DNA of 64,000 nucleotides from CAZAQV01 sp964487255 (GTDB lineage Bacteria; Myxococcota_A; Polyangia; Polyangiales; CAZAQV01): NCBI GenBank assembly GCA_964487255.1, contig CAZAQV010000006.1:181514-245513 (forward strand), in the 5' to 3' direction. Under the pieces are notes generated by a model that saw only the letters and a list, made by a program, of their open reading frames with translations, had not been told where the DNA came from and ran no database searches. Shown piece by piece: positions 8,670 to 17,990 of this stretch. The position numbers were made by a program, and so were the translations under genes. Numbering within the stretch: position 1 is the stretch's first letter; every line of letters starts with the position of its first letter.

Positions 8670-11600
8670 ATGGCCGCGTTCGATCCAGTCAGCCCCAAGG
8701 TCTCCTTCTCCCAACTCGACGCCCGGTGGCTCGCCTACTGGGACGAGAAGAATATCTTCGAAAAGTCGCAGCAAATTCGCGAGGGCGGCGACACCTTCGT
8801 CTTCTACGAGGGTCCGCCGACCGCCAACGGGATGCCCCACCCTGGACACGTCCTCACGCGCGTCATGAAAGACGTCTTTCCGCGCTACCGCACCATGTGT
8901 GGTTACTACGTCCCGCGCAAAGGTGGGTGGGACACACACGGTCTGCCGGTTGAAGTCGAGGTTGAAAAAGACCTCGATATCCACGGACGCGAAGCGATCG
9001 AAAATTACGGAATCGAAGCGTTTACCCAACGCTGCATCGAATCGGTGTTTCGCTATTCCGACGCGTGGCGCAAGATGACCGAGCGCATCGGCTTTTGGAT
9101 GAACATGGACGAAGCCTACGTCACCTACCACAAAAGTTATGTGGAGAGCGTATGGTGGGCTCTCAAGACGCTCTTCGATCGGGGGCTCCTCTACCAAGGC
9201 TACAAGGTTATTTGGTGGTGGCCACAAGGTGGCACGGCGCTTTCGTCAGGCGAAGTTGGCCAAGGTTATAAAACGGTCGACGACCCTTCGATCTTTGTTC
9301 GCTTCGCGGTCAAAGGCCAGACGCGAACGTCGTTTCTCGCCTGGACGACCACACCCTGGACCCTGCCGTCCAACATCGCCTTGGCGGTCAAAGCCAGCGA
9401 GACCTACGCCACCGTCCGACTCGATAGGGGCGAAAAGGTCGTGCTCGCGGAGAAGCTCATCAGCAAAATTCTCGGCAAGCAAAGCTACGAAGTCGTGGAG
9501 ACCAAGTCGGGCAGCGAGTGGGTGGGCGTCGAGTACGAGCCACCGTTTCGTTACAAAGAGCCCGAGGGTGGGCCTGCCTATCGCGTGGTCGATGCTGACT
9601 TCGTCACGATGGATACGGGGTCGGGCATGGTGCACATGGCGCCCGCCTTCGGCGAAGACGACTTTCGCGCCTGCCAGGAAAAGGGTCTCGGCTTTTTGCA
9701 GCTCGTCAAGCCGGACGGGACCTTCACCGCCGAGGTCACGGACTTCGCGGGACGTTTTTGTAAAGAAGCGGATCGCGACATCATCCGCAATCTCAAGGCG
9801 CGGGAGCTGTTGTTTCGCGAAGAAGTGTACCGCCATGACTACCCCTACTGTTGGCGCGCCATGAACGACCCGCTCATCCAGTACGCGCGCAAAAGCTGGT
9901 TCATTCGCACCACGCAGGAAATCGACAAGGTTATCGAGAACAACGCGCAGGTCCACTGGGAACCCGAGCACATCAAAGAGGGCCGCTTTGGCGCCTTTTT
10001 GCGCAGCAACGTCGACTGGGCATTGTCGCGCGAGCGCTACTGGGGCACGCCGCTGCCCATCTGGATTAACGACGAGACGGGGGCGATAGAGTCCGTGGCC
10101 TCGGCGGCGGAAATCCTCGAAAAGAACCCGAACGCCTTCGATGCGTTCCGCGCAGCTCAGAAAGAGAATCCGGAACTCAGCGACCATCTGATGGTGCACA
10201 AGCCTTGGATCGACGATGTCACCTGGCAAAACGAAGGCGAGCCCGGCACGTATCAGCGCGTCACCGAAGTCATCGACTGCTGGTTCGACTCGGGATGCAT
10301 GCCATTTGCACAGTGGGGCTACCCGCACCAAGGCCATGACAAGTTCAAGCAAGCCTTTCCTGCTGACTTTATCAGCGAGGCCGTCGATCAAACACGCGGC
10401 TGGTTTTACTCGCTCATGACGATTTCGACCCTACTCTTCGGCAAAGAGGACTGGACAAATGAAAAGGGCGAAGAAGTCCTTCCCCGCCCTTTCCGCAACT
10501 GCGTCGTACTGGGCCTCTTGACTGACAAGAAAGGCAAAAAGATGTCGAAGCGGGACCGCAACTATGCGGACCCCATGGACCTTATTGAGGAGCACGGCGC
10601 GGACGCGCTACGTTGGGCGCTGTACGCCAACACGGCCCCAGGCCAAGGCACGAAGTTCGACGCATCGAGCCCGGTCGAAGCCTTACGCGAACTTCTACTC
10701 AAGGTGTGGAACGTCTACAGCTTCTTTGTCACCTACGCGAACATCGATGGCTGGGACCCCGCGAAGAGTCCGCGGCCGCCGATTTCAGAACGGAACGACA
10801 TGGACCGCTGGGTACTCTCCGAACTCGACAGCACGGTTCGCGAGGTTCGATCCGCGATGGACGGTTATCGAAGCGACTACGCAGTGCGCGCCATCGTGGC
10901 GTTCAACGACGCACTTTCGAACTGGTACGTTCGCCGCAGTCGCGATCGGTTTTGGGCGAAAGACGACACACCCGACAAGGCGGCCGCGTTCGCAACGCTC
11001 TATGAAGTACTCGTCGACTTCGTCAAACTCATCGCACCCTTTACGCCATTCATCGCCGAAGAGGTGTATCACAACTTGACGCGCTCGCTCGCGCAAGCGC
11101 TCGAGTCGGTGCACCTCACCGACTACCCCACGCCGGATGACACGCGGCGAAACGAAGCGCTACGCAATGACGTGCAAGCGGTCCGCAGCATCGTGACCCT
11201 CGGCCAGCGCGTGCGCGCCGAAACCAAAATCAAGACTCGCCAGCCGCTTTCAAAAGCGATCATCGTCGTCAGCGACGACAGCCAAAAAGCAGCCATCGAA
11301 CGCTTCGATGACGCGATTTCGGAAGAGCTCAATGTCCAGGCACTCGAGTTCACAACCGAACCGCACAAGTACGTCGACTTCGACCTCGTGCCGAACTTCA
11401 AGGTACTCGGCAAGCGTCTCGGAAAACAGATGAAGGCGTGCAAAGCCGCGCTCGCCGAGGCAGACGGATCCAAGCTCCACGAGACACTTGAGCGCACGGG
11501 TTCCATCACGGTCTCGCTTGGAGACGAAGAAATTGAACTCAGCGAGGGCGACGTCGAGGTCCGGCTCAAAGCACGCGAAGACTTCGCGGCGGCCGCATCG

Positions 11601-11900
11601 CTGGGGCGAGTGGTCATTCTCGACACCAAGCTCACTCCGGAGCTGCGCCGGGCCGGCCTGGCCCGTGAAGTCATCAATCGTGTGCAGCGCGCGCGAAAAG
11701 AACTCGACCTACCCTTCGAGACTCGCATTCGCTTGGACTATCAGGCCGAGGGCGAACTCGCGCAAGCCATCGAGGAGCACAAAGAACACATTGCAGGCGA
11801 AACACTCAGCACCAAAGTATCTGCGCAACCCCTGGGCGACGCCGCCCAGTCCGTCGATGTCGACGGCCAGGCCTTTTCGTTCACCGTCACTCAAGCCTAA
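8670..11900 (+). CDS. ileS: Isoleucyl-tRNA synthetase, type 2-like
   Basis: Class Ia aminoacyl-tRNA synthetase that charges tRNA-Ile. The HIGH motif is read as HPGH at residues 57-60, and the KMSKS loop as KMSKR at 624-628 followed by DRNYADP. The GWDTHGLPVEVEVEK and TTPWTLPSN editing-domain segments are present, and a long tRNA-binding C-terminus carries the LAREVINRVQRARK segment. The length (1076 residues), the KMSKR-x-RNYxDP loop and the absence of a C-terminal zinc-finger cysteine cluster fit the eukaryote-like IleRS type 2, a group known for low mupirocin sensitivity. The ATG at 8670 lies just after serB; the frame is open further upstream inside serB, but that part is out of family. 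Confidence 0.95.
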   Translation: MAAFDPVSPKVSFSQLDARWLAYWDEKNIFEKSQQIREGGDTFVFYEGPPTANGMPHPGHVLTRVMKDVFPRYRTMCGYYVPRKGGWDTHGLPVEVEVEKDLDIHGREAIENYGIEAFTQRCIESVFRYSDAWRKMTERIGFWMNMDEAYVTYHKSYVESVWWALKTLFDRGLLYQGYKVIWWWPQGGTALSSGEVGQGYKTVDDPSIFVRFAVKGQTRTSFLAWTTTPWTLPSNIALAVKASETYATVRLDRGEKVVLAEKLISKILGKQSYEVVETKSGSEWVGVEYEPPFRYKEPEGGPAYRVVDADFVTMDTGSGMVHMAPAFGEDDFRACQEKGLGFLQLVKPDGTFTAEVTDFAGRFCKEADRDIIRNLKARELLFREEVYRHDYPYCWRAMNDPLIQYARKSWFIRTTQEIDKVIENNAQVHWEPEHIKEGRFGAFLRSNVDWALSRERYWGTPLPIWINDETGAIESVASAAEILEKNPNAFDAFRAAQKENPELSDHLMVHKPWIDDVTWQNEGEPGTYQRVTEVIDCWFDSGCMPFAQWGYPHQGHDKFKQAFPADFISEAVDQTRGWFYSLMTISTLLFGKEDWTNEKGEEVLPRPFRNCVVLGLLTDKKGKKMSKRDRNYADPMDLIEEHGADALRWALYANTAPGQGTKFDASSPVEALRELLLKVWNVYSFFVTYANIDGWDPAKSPRPPISERNDMDRWVLSELDSTVREVRSAMDGYRSDYAVRAIVAFNDALSNWYVRRSRDRFWAKDDTPDKAAAFATLYEVLVDFVKLIAPFTPFIAEEVYHNLTRSLAQALESVHLTDYPTPDDTRRNEALRNDVQAVRSIVTLGQRVRAETKIKTRQPLSKAIIVVSDDSQKAAIERFDDAISEELNVQALEFTTEPHKYVDFDLVPNFKVLGKRLGKQMKACKAALAEADGSKLHETLERTGSITVSLGDEEIELSEGDVEVRLKAREDFAAAASLGRVVILDTKLTPELRRAGLAREVINRVQRARKELDLPFETRIRLDYQAEGELAQAIEEHKEHIAGETLSTKVSAQPLGDAAQSVDVDGQAFSFTVTQA

Positions 11901-11925
11901 CGAGACAAGGTTCTGGCATCTCTCA

Positions 11926-13041
11926 TCAAGCGAGCTTGTGCATGGTCTCGCCCTTGGCGGGATAGACGACACCGCGTTCGGTGTAGATGGCGCTCACGAG
12001 GCGCGCAGGGGTTACGTCAAACGCGGGGTGACGACAAGGCACATCGGGCGGAACGAGGACGCGGCCGCCGACGACTGCGACCTCTTCGCGACTTCGCTCT
12101 TCGATGGGAATGCCCTCACCGGTCTCAAAACCCATGTCGACCGTGCTCCACGGCGCAGCCACGGTGAAGGGAACGTCGTGCGCATGCGCAAGCGTGGCGA
12201 CGCCGTACGTGCCGATCTTGTTCGCAATGTCTCCATTGGCGGCGACGCGATCACTGCCGACGGTGACGAAGTTAATCTCGCGCTTTTGAAAGAAGTAGGC
12301 GGCCATGTTGTCGGTGATGACCTCAACATCGATGCCATCGCGGTGAAGCTCCCACGCCGTAAGTCGCGCGCCTTGCAGATACGGACGAGTCTCGTCGGCC
12401 AACACACGTTTGAGCTTCCCCGCTGCGTGCGCGGCGCGAATGACGCCGAGCGCGGTACCGAATCCCCCCGTTGCGAGCGCACCTGCGTTACAGTGCGTAA
12501 GCACTGTCGCGCCGTCGGGCACATCTTTGGCACCGAGCTCGCCCATTTTGATGCACGCCTCGACATCCTCACGATGAATCGCCTCCGCCTCGCGCAACAT
12601 CGCTTCGAAGCGTTCGGTATGAGGGAGTTTCGCAACCTCCGCAGCGCGGCGGGACATGCGTGAAATAGCCCATGCAAGGTTGACCGCCGTCGGACGAGTC
12701 GCCCCAAGCGCTTTTGACGCAATACCGTTGGAGACCAAAAAGGCGGCCGCGTCACCCGTTTCAAGCAAGGCCTGAAGCGCGAGCCCGTACGCCGCAGAAA
12801 TGCCAATCGCAGGAGCACCCCGAACCACCATATCGCGAATCGCCTCGGCGACCTCGTCGGGCTTACGAAGCCGGACGTACCGCTCTTCGGTCGGAAGAGC
12901 CAACTGGTCGAGCATGAGCAGGGAGGGATCGTTTCGGTCAAACTCGACCGCAAACCATCCGCCACCCTGCGAACGGGCTCGGCCACCGTCACTAAGCGCG
13001 GGCCGTCCCAGGTCGAAATCTTCTCGTGCGTAGTACTTCAT
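11926..13041 (-). CDS. mtnA: S-methyl-5-thioribose-1-phosphate isomerase
   Basis: Isomerises methylthioribose-1-phosphate to methylthioribulose-1-phosphate in methionine salvage. It belongs to the eIF2B-related fold. Family motifs include VVRGAPAIGISAAYG, LTHCNAGALATGGFGTALG with the catalytic Cys, ADETRPYLQGARLTAWEL, ITDNMAAYFF with the catalytic Asp, and VTVGSDRVAANGDIANKIGTY. The length of 371 residues is normal. Its ATG overlaps the gatB stop by four bases (13038-13041), so it is translationally coupled to gatB. No other methionine salvage gene is visible. An aIF-2B-like relative is less likely because both catalytic segments are intact. Confidence 0.94.
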   Translation of the reverse strand: MKYYAREDFDLGRPALSDGGRARSQGGGWFAVEFDRNDPSLLMLDQLALPTEERYVRLRKPDEVAEAIRDMVVRGAPAIGISAAYGLALQALLETGDAAAFLVSNGIASKALGATRPTAVNLAWAISRMSRRAAEVAKLPHTERFEAMLREAEAIHREDVEACIKMGELGAKDVPDGATVLTHCNAGALATGGFGTALGVIRAAHAAGKLKRVLADETRPYLQGARLTAWELHRDGIDVEVITDNMAAYFFQKREINFVTVGSDRVAANGDIANKIGTYGVATLAHAHDVPFTVAAPWSTVDMGFETGEGIPIEERSREEVAVVGGRVLVPPDVPCRHPAFDVTPARLVSAIYTERGVVYPAKGETMHKLA

Positions 13042-14486
13042 GCGTCTTCCTTTAGCAGCTGCTCAAGCATGCTCTTCACGGCGGCCGGATTGGCCGTACC
13101 GCCGCTGGCCTTCATCACCTGCCCCATAAAGAAGCCTATCACCGCTGTCTTGCCGGAACGATACTGTCCAAGTGGCCCCGGGTTATTGGCAATGACCTCA
13201 CGCGCAATCGCCTCAAGCGCCGAGGAATCGCTGATCTGTTGGAGCCCTTTTTCCTCGACGATTTCGGCCGGCGACGCGTCGGTCCCCTTCACGATTTCGT
13301 ACACTTCTTTGGCCGTCCTACCACTAATGACCTCCTTTTCAACGAGGTCGACGAGTTCTTTAAGTTGTGCTGTTGAGAGCGGAAACTCGGCATCCGCATC
13401 GATGAAGCGCGTGTCGCTGAGTACCTCGCCGCGCATCATGTTGGCCGCGCGCTGTGCGAAGCTGGCTGTCTGTGAAGCGACCACCTGATCGAAAAAACGG
13501 GCGACCGCGGGGTGGCCAAGAAGCGTTTCGAGCTGCTCGTCGCCCAGACCAAACACGCTGGACCAGCGTGCACGGTAGCTCTTGGGAAGCTCAGGCATCG
13601 ACTCCCTCAACCGAGCGAGACGTGCAGCCGGAAGGCGTACCGGTGGCAAATCGGGGTCGGGGAAATAGCGGTAATCCTCGGCGTCCTCCTTGCCACGCAT
13701 GCGAAAGCTCTTGCCCTCATCCTCGTTCCATCCGCGAGTCTCTTGTTCGACGGCTCCCCCGTTGCGACAGAGACGCACCTGGCGGTCGATCTCATAGTCG
13801 ATCGCAGCGCGCACGAAGCGAAACGAGTTGATGTTCTTCAGTTCGACGCGCGTACCCAGCTGAATGTCACCGCGCGGACGCACAGACACATTCGCATCGC
13901 AGCGAAAAGAGCCCCGCTCAAGATTTCCGTCGTTGATCCCGGCGAACATCAACCGCTGGCGCAACTCTCGAAGGTATGCCTCGGCCTGCGCAGCCGTCCG
14001 AATATCCGGTTCGGACACGATTTCGATCAGCGGGACCCCCGCACGGTTGTAGTCGACCGCAGTTCGCCCGTCCGCGCTGTGCACGTTCTTTGCTGCATCT
14101 TCTTCGAGCTGCAGACGTGTGATACCAACTTTGACCTCGTTGCCTTCGACATTGAGAACAACCAAGCCGTCCTGCGACAGCGGTTGGCGCAATTGGGAGA
14201 TCTGGTAGCCCTTCGGCAAGTCCGGATAGAAGTAGTGCTTTCGCTCGAAGACACTCAACGCGTTGATTTTCAAGTCGAGCGCGAGCGAAGCACGGACGGC
14301 AAACTCAACCGCGCGCGAGTTGAGTACCGGAAGCGCGCCGGGGAGGCCGACACAAACTGGCGAAATGGCCGTATTTGGCGCGCCCATGGTACGGGCTGGA
14401 GCGCCCGCAAACAGCTTCGTTTCCGTGAGAAGCTGGGCGTGAACCTCTAACCCGATAACGGCTTCGTAACCCGCACGATCTGACAC
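13038..14486 (-). CDS. gatB: Aspartyl/glutamyl-tRNA amidotransferase subunit B
   Basis: Subunit of the GatCAB amidotransferase that converts mischarged Glu-tRNA-Gln or Asp-tRNA-Asn to the amide form. The first 300 residues carry the GatB kinase-like domain: YEAVIGLEVHAQL, the YFYPDLPKGYQISQ segment, DYNRAGVPLIEIVSEPDIR and RCDANVSVRP. A helical linker and a YqeY-like tail at about residues 330-480 follow, including IGFFMGQVMKASGGTANP. gatA and gatC are not in the window. The N-terminal metal-site cysteines of some GatB proteins are absent here, as in other cysteine-free homologues. Confidence 0.95.
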   Translation of the reverse strand: MSDRAGYEAVIGLEVHAQLLTETKLFAGAPARTMGAPNTAISPVCVGLPGALPVLNSRAVEFAVRASLALDLKINALSVFERKHYFYPDLPKGYQISQLRQPLSQDGLVVLNVEGNEVKVGITRLQLEEDAAKNVHSADGRTAVDYNRAGVPLIEIVSEPDIRTAAQAEAYLRELRQRLMFAGINDGNLERGSFRCDANVSVRPRGDIQLGTRVELKNINSFRFVRAAIDYEIDRQVRLCRNGGAVEQETRGWNEDEGKSFRMRGKEDAEDYRYFPDPDLPPVRLPAARLARLRESMPELPKSYRARWSSVFGLGDEQLETLLGHPAVARFFDQVVASQTASFAQRAANMMRGEVLSDTRFIDADAEFPLSTAQLKELVDLVEKEVISGRTAKEVYEIVKGTDASPAEIVEEKGLQQISDSSALEAIAREVIANNPGPLGQYRSGKTAVIGFFMGQVMKASGGTANPAAVKSMLEQLLKEDA

Positions 14487-14550
14487 GAGCCTGTGTTATA
14501 CTCTGGATGCCGAACGCTCAAGGCGGAACCGTAACGTTAGCTCACTCGAC

Positions 14551-16059
14551 ATGAGTCCATCCCCCCAACGCGCACTGGTCGTCGACGACAGCCCTCTCGT
14601 AAGGAAGGTTGTCTCCAAACTGCTCACCGAGAAGGGAATGCTCGTAAAAACCGCCGATTCGGGCGAGGCGGCATTCCGCATGATCCTTGAGCAAAGCTTC
14701 CACATCGTGATCACGGACGTGATTATGGGCGCCCTCTCAGGCATGCAGCTGTGCCGACTGATCCGCAGCACCCCGGAACTCGAACACGTTCCGGTCATTC
14801 TCTTGACGGCGGCATACGATCCGCGCTCGCGCTTTTGGGGCACCCACTCCGGCGCCGACGCGACCATTGCCAAAGAGACCATGAAAAAGGAGCTCTTCCC
14901 TGAAGTTGAACGTCTCCTGACGCAACGGACGACCCAGTCGGCAACCCGTTCCATCCGCGCCTCCGGAAGCACGGACCCGCTTCAGCGCCTCGCCCACGTC
15001 TTTGATGCATTGCTTTTTCAAGCCGTGGTTTCCGCTGAAGCCCGACGCTTGCTCACACCGGGCACGGGGCGTGCCGAGTTCACCGCCAAGACGATCGACC
15101 TGCTCTCGCAAATCACCGACTACGCCTACTTGGTATTTCACCTTCGCGGCCCCGCAGGACCTAGCTGGGTGATCCATGCGCGTGCGCCATGGCCGAACAA
15201 AGAAACAAGCAATACCTATGCCTCGCTGGGACTCGACGACGTCGACCCGGACAACATTGTGGTGATTGTCGAACCCGACGTCGAGCCGGCGCGCGAAGAG
15301 CGCGTTCAGAGCGGAGAGATGTACTTTCTACCGATTGGCAAACCTGCCGCCCCGCTCGCATCACTGACGGCTTTCGGCGGACACAAGCGCATCGGTGCAA
15401 GTGAACGGGCAACCTTTGAGCAGCTCGCGAACGAGCTTGAACTTGTTATCACCTCCCTTTTTCTTCGCGAGGAGACCGAAAAACTGGCCTTAACTGACCC
15501 GTTGACGGGTCTCCACAACCGGCGCAGCGCGCATGAGATTCTCACCCTTGAGACCGAGCGCGCCAAGCGCTACGCGACGCCGTTTGGCGTTGCGATGATC
15601 GACATCGACCACTTCAAACAAGTCAACGACTCGTTCGGTCACGCCATGGGTGACGAAGCCCTTCATGCCGTGGCGGAGTCCTTGCAAGCCACCGCGCGCA
15701 CAACCGACGTCGTCACGCGCTGGGGCGGCGAAGAGTTCGCCATCTTTCTGGCAAACACGGACATGCAGGGTTGTCGACACGCGGCGGACCGTTTCCGCGA
15801 GCAGGTTGAGCGAATTCCGCCTTTTGACGGCGGCCCGGCATCACTTTCGGTAAGCGTGGGCGTCGCGGTCTACGAGGAGCACGACACCCCAGAAACGTTG
15901 ATCGAGCGCGCAGACCATGCGCTGTACCGGGCCAAACGCGGGGGTCGCAACCGCGTGGTGACGGTAACCGGAGAGGACCCTGAAATACGCAGGGAACGCT
16001 ACAGCGACACCATCACCGATCAGGTACTGCCCGAAGCAAGCGACTCCTCGGACACGTAG
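14551..16059 (+). CDS. Response regulator with GGDEF domain (probable diguanylate cyclase)
   Basis: 502 residues in three parts. An N-terminal receiver domain (about 7-125) has the acidic pocket VVDDS, Asp56 as likely phosphoacceptor in VITDV, and ILLTAAYD. A poorly conserved middle region (about 150-310) looks GAF-like. A C-terminal GGDEF domain follows (about 315-480). The active-site loop reads GGEEF at 392-396, and RTTD at 383-386, five residues upstream, matches the inhibitory I-site. Cyclic di-GMP synthesis with feedback control is therefore likely. The gene is divergent from gatB, and its last 40 bp overlap the 3' end of the ABC transporter gene on the other strand. Confidence 0.93.
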   Translation: MSPSPQRALVVDDSPLVRKVVSKLLTEKGMLVKTADSGEAAFRMILEQSFHIVITDVIMGALSGMQLCRLIRSTPELEHVPVILLTAAYDPRSRFWGTHSGADATIAKETMKKELFPEVERLLTQRTTQSATRSIRASGSTDPLQRLAHVFDALLFQAVVSAEARRLLTPGTGRAEFTAKTIDLLSQITDYAYLVFHLRGPAGPSWVIHARAPWPNKETSNTYASLGLDDVDPDNIVVIVEPDVEPAREERVQSGEMYFLPIGKPAAPLASLTAFGGHKRIGASERATFEQLANELELVITSLFLREETEKLALTDPLTGLHNRRSAHEILTLETERAKRYATPFGVAMIDIDHFKQVNDSFGHAMGDEALHAVAESLQATARTTDVVTRWGGEEFAIFLANTDMQGCRHAADRFREQVERIPPFDGGPASLSVSVGVAVYEEHDTPETLIERADHALYRAKRGGRNRVVTVTGEDPEIRRERYSDTITDQVLPEASDSSDT

Positions 16060-17990
16060 GTTGACCCAGGCTCTATGAGCTTACCGTCCGAAGTATGAAG
16101 TTTCTGCAAACGCGCGTACAGCCCGTTCAGCGCCATGAGTTCGTCGTGCGAACCCACTTCAGCCAACCGCCCTTTGTGCAGCACAGCAACCTTGTCCGCA
16201 CCTCGAATCGTCGAAAGTCGATGGGCGACGACGATGGCTGTGCGGCGCCCCAGCACCTCCTGCGTAGCCGTTTGAAGTCGCGCCTCGGTTTCGCTGTCAA
16301 CATTGGCGGTCGCCTCGTCGAGCAGGACGATAGGTGCATCGCGATACAGCGCGCGCGCGAATGAAAGCAACTGTCGCTCACCCACACTGAAGTTGAGACC
16401 CCGTTCGCTGATTACAGCATCCAGGCCACCCTGGCGAGCTTCGACGAGGTCGAGCGCACCAACCCTCAGAAGTGCGTCGCGCACCCGTTCGCGGTCTGGC
16501 TCAGCGTCGCCAAGTGCGACGTTCTGCACCACCGTCCCGGAAAACAAGAATACGTCCTGAGGCACGATGCTTAGCTGCGCTCGAAGCTCCTCCGCGCTGA
16601 GATCCTTGAGTTCGCGCTCGCCGATCCGAATCGTTCCCCGTTGAGGTTCGTAAAGCCCTGTCAGCAGCGAAATCAGCGTGGTCTTCCCCGCCCCAGTCGC
16701 GCCCACAAGCGCGAGCGTGCCGCCACCTCGAATTGAGAGCGAAAGCTCTTCGATCACCGGTTGCCCTTCCTTGTACCAGAACGAGACGTTTTCGTACGCA
16801 ATGCGGGGCGGTGCATTCACGACAGGCTTGGGCGCCTTAGAGTCGCGAACCGAAAACTGCTCGATGCGGGTCTCGAGTGTGGCGCCCTTGCCGTCGAGTT
16901 TGAGATCGAGCACTGAGAATATGCGCTCGGCAGCAGCCAACGAGGATTGAAGGATGGTGTACTTCGTTGACAAGTCGCGCAACGGGCCAAAGAAGCGGTC
17001 TACATACATGTAAAACGCAACCACGGTACCCGCGTAGGCGCTGAGTGCGGCCCCCTCGAGCCCCGAGGCCACGAAAGCGGCCGTCAGAAGAACGAGCGCG
17101 ACCGTCCCGACCGAGACGGCTTCGACCACGGAGTAGAGAAGTGCATCGAAACGAATAGCGCGTCGATGGGCCATGCGGTAGTCGTGATTGATGGCGCGAT
17201 ACTCTTCGAGACAGCGCTTCTCGCGCGAAAACGCCTGTACAGTCTGAATTCCAGCAACCTGCTCGGCGAGATATGCGTTAAGTTCGGAAACCCGCGCGCG
17301 AATGTCGCGAAAAGCGCGGCGAGCAAAGCGACGAAAGACGAAAATCGTAACCAGCAGAGGTGGCAGTAGCGCGACGACCACAAGGGCAAGCTGCCAGTCG
17401 AGGTAGAACATGAAAACCAAAATACCGACAAGCATCAGCAGGTCGATCACGGCCGTCACGCCGCCGGAGGTAAAGAACTCGCTAAGCGAGTCCACGTCAT
17501 TGGTTACGCGCGTAACGAGCTTGCCCACCGGCGTCGCGTCGAAGTGGCGCGTTGGAAGCCGCATCACGTGCCGGTAGACGTAACGCCGCAAGTCGGCCAT
17601 CGTGCGCTGCCCGGCCAACTGCATGGTGTAGCGCTGGGTAAAGCGCGCGACAAACTCGCACACGACCACCGCCGCATACATCCAGACCACGCTTTGTAGC
17701 GCCCCCGCGCTCTCTTCAACCAGGGCGGCATCGATCGCCATCTTCACCAGGTACGGTTGCGCAACCGAGGCAAGCGAGGCGACCGGCATGAAGAGCAGCG
17801 CCAGTCCAAACAGCAGCTTGTGCCGCTTCGCGAAGGGTAGCATGCGCCTGAACAGCCCCCAGTCGGTACCTTGCTGGATCTGGTTCGCTTCATCGTGAAC
17901 GGACGGGATCGACAAGCCAAAAGCCGGCCTTGCAGCCCCCTTGCCCGGTGTGCGAGCGCTCGACTTGCTCTGCGTGTGCAGCTCAGCCAT
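16020..17990 (-). CDS. ABC exporter half-transporter, MdlB-like (catalytically competent Walker A/B)
   Basis: About 656 residues. It has a hydrophilic leader of about 45 residues, six membrane segments of an exporter-type domain (to about residue 350) and a C-terminal ATPase. Walker A is canonical (GATGAGKT) and Walker B ends in LLDEATANVD with the catalytic Glu. The signature motif is altered to FSVGE instead of LSGGQ, as in MdlB-type subunits. The start is the ATG at 17990 (MAELHTQ), overlapping the preceding half-transporter by 8 bp; an in-frame TTG at 18020 is possible. With its partner it should form a heterodimeric exporter of the MdlAB/SmdAB group. Substrate unknown. Confidence 0.92.
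   Translation of the reverse strand: MAELHTQSKSSARTPGKGAARPAFGLSIPSVHDEANQIQQGTDWGLFRRMLPFAKRHKLLFGLALLFMPVASLASVAQPYLVKMAIDAALVEESAGALQSVVWMYAAVVVCEFVARFTQRYTMQLAGQRTMADLRRYVYRHVMRLPTRHFDATPVGKLVTRVTNDVDSLSEFFTSGGVTAVIDLLMLVGILVFMFYLDWQLALVVVALLPPLLVTIFVFRRFARRAFRDIRARVSELNAYLAEQVAGIQTVQAFSREKRCLEEYRAINHDYRMAHRRAIRFDALLYSVVEAVSVGTVALVLLTAAFVASGLEGAALSAYAGTVVAFYMYVDRFFGPLRDLSTKYTILQSSLAAAERIFSVLDLKLDGKGATLETRIEQFSVRDSKAPKPVVNAPPRIAYENVSFWYKEGQPVIEELSLSIRGGGTLALVGATGAGKTTLISLLTGLYEPQRGTIRIGERELKDLSAEELRAQLSIVPQDVFLFSGTVVQNVALGDAEPDRERVRDALLRVGALDLVEARQGGLDAVISERGLNFSVGERQLLSFARALYRDAPIVLLDEATANVDSETEARLQTATQEVLGRRTAIVVAHRLSTIRGADKVAVLHKGRLAEVGSHDELMALNGLYARLQKLHTSDGKLIEPGSTYVSEESLASGST

Noticed and set aside
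9246..10391. Open frame of 381 codons antisense to ileS
   Set aside because: Fully inside ileS, whose motifs are continuous across the region; long antisense frames are expected in GC-rich genes.
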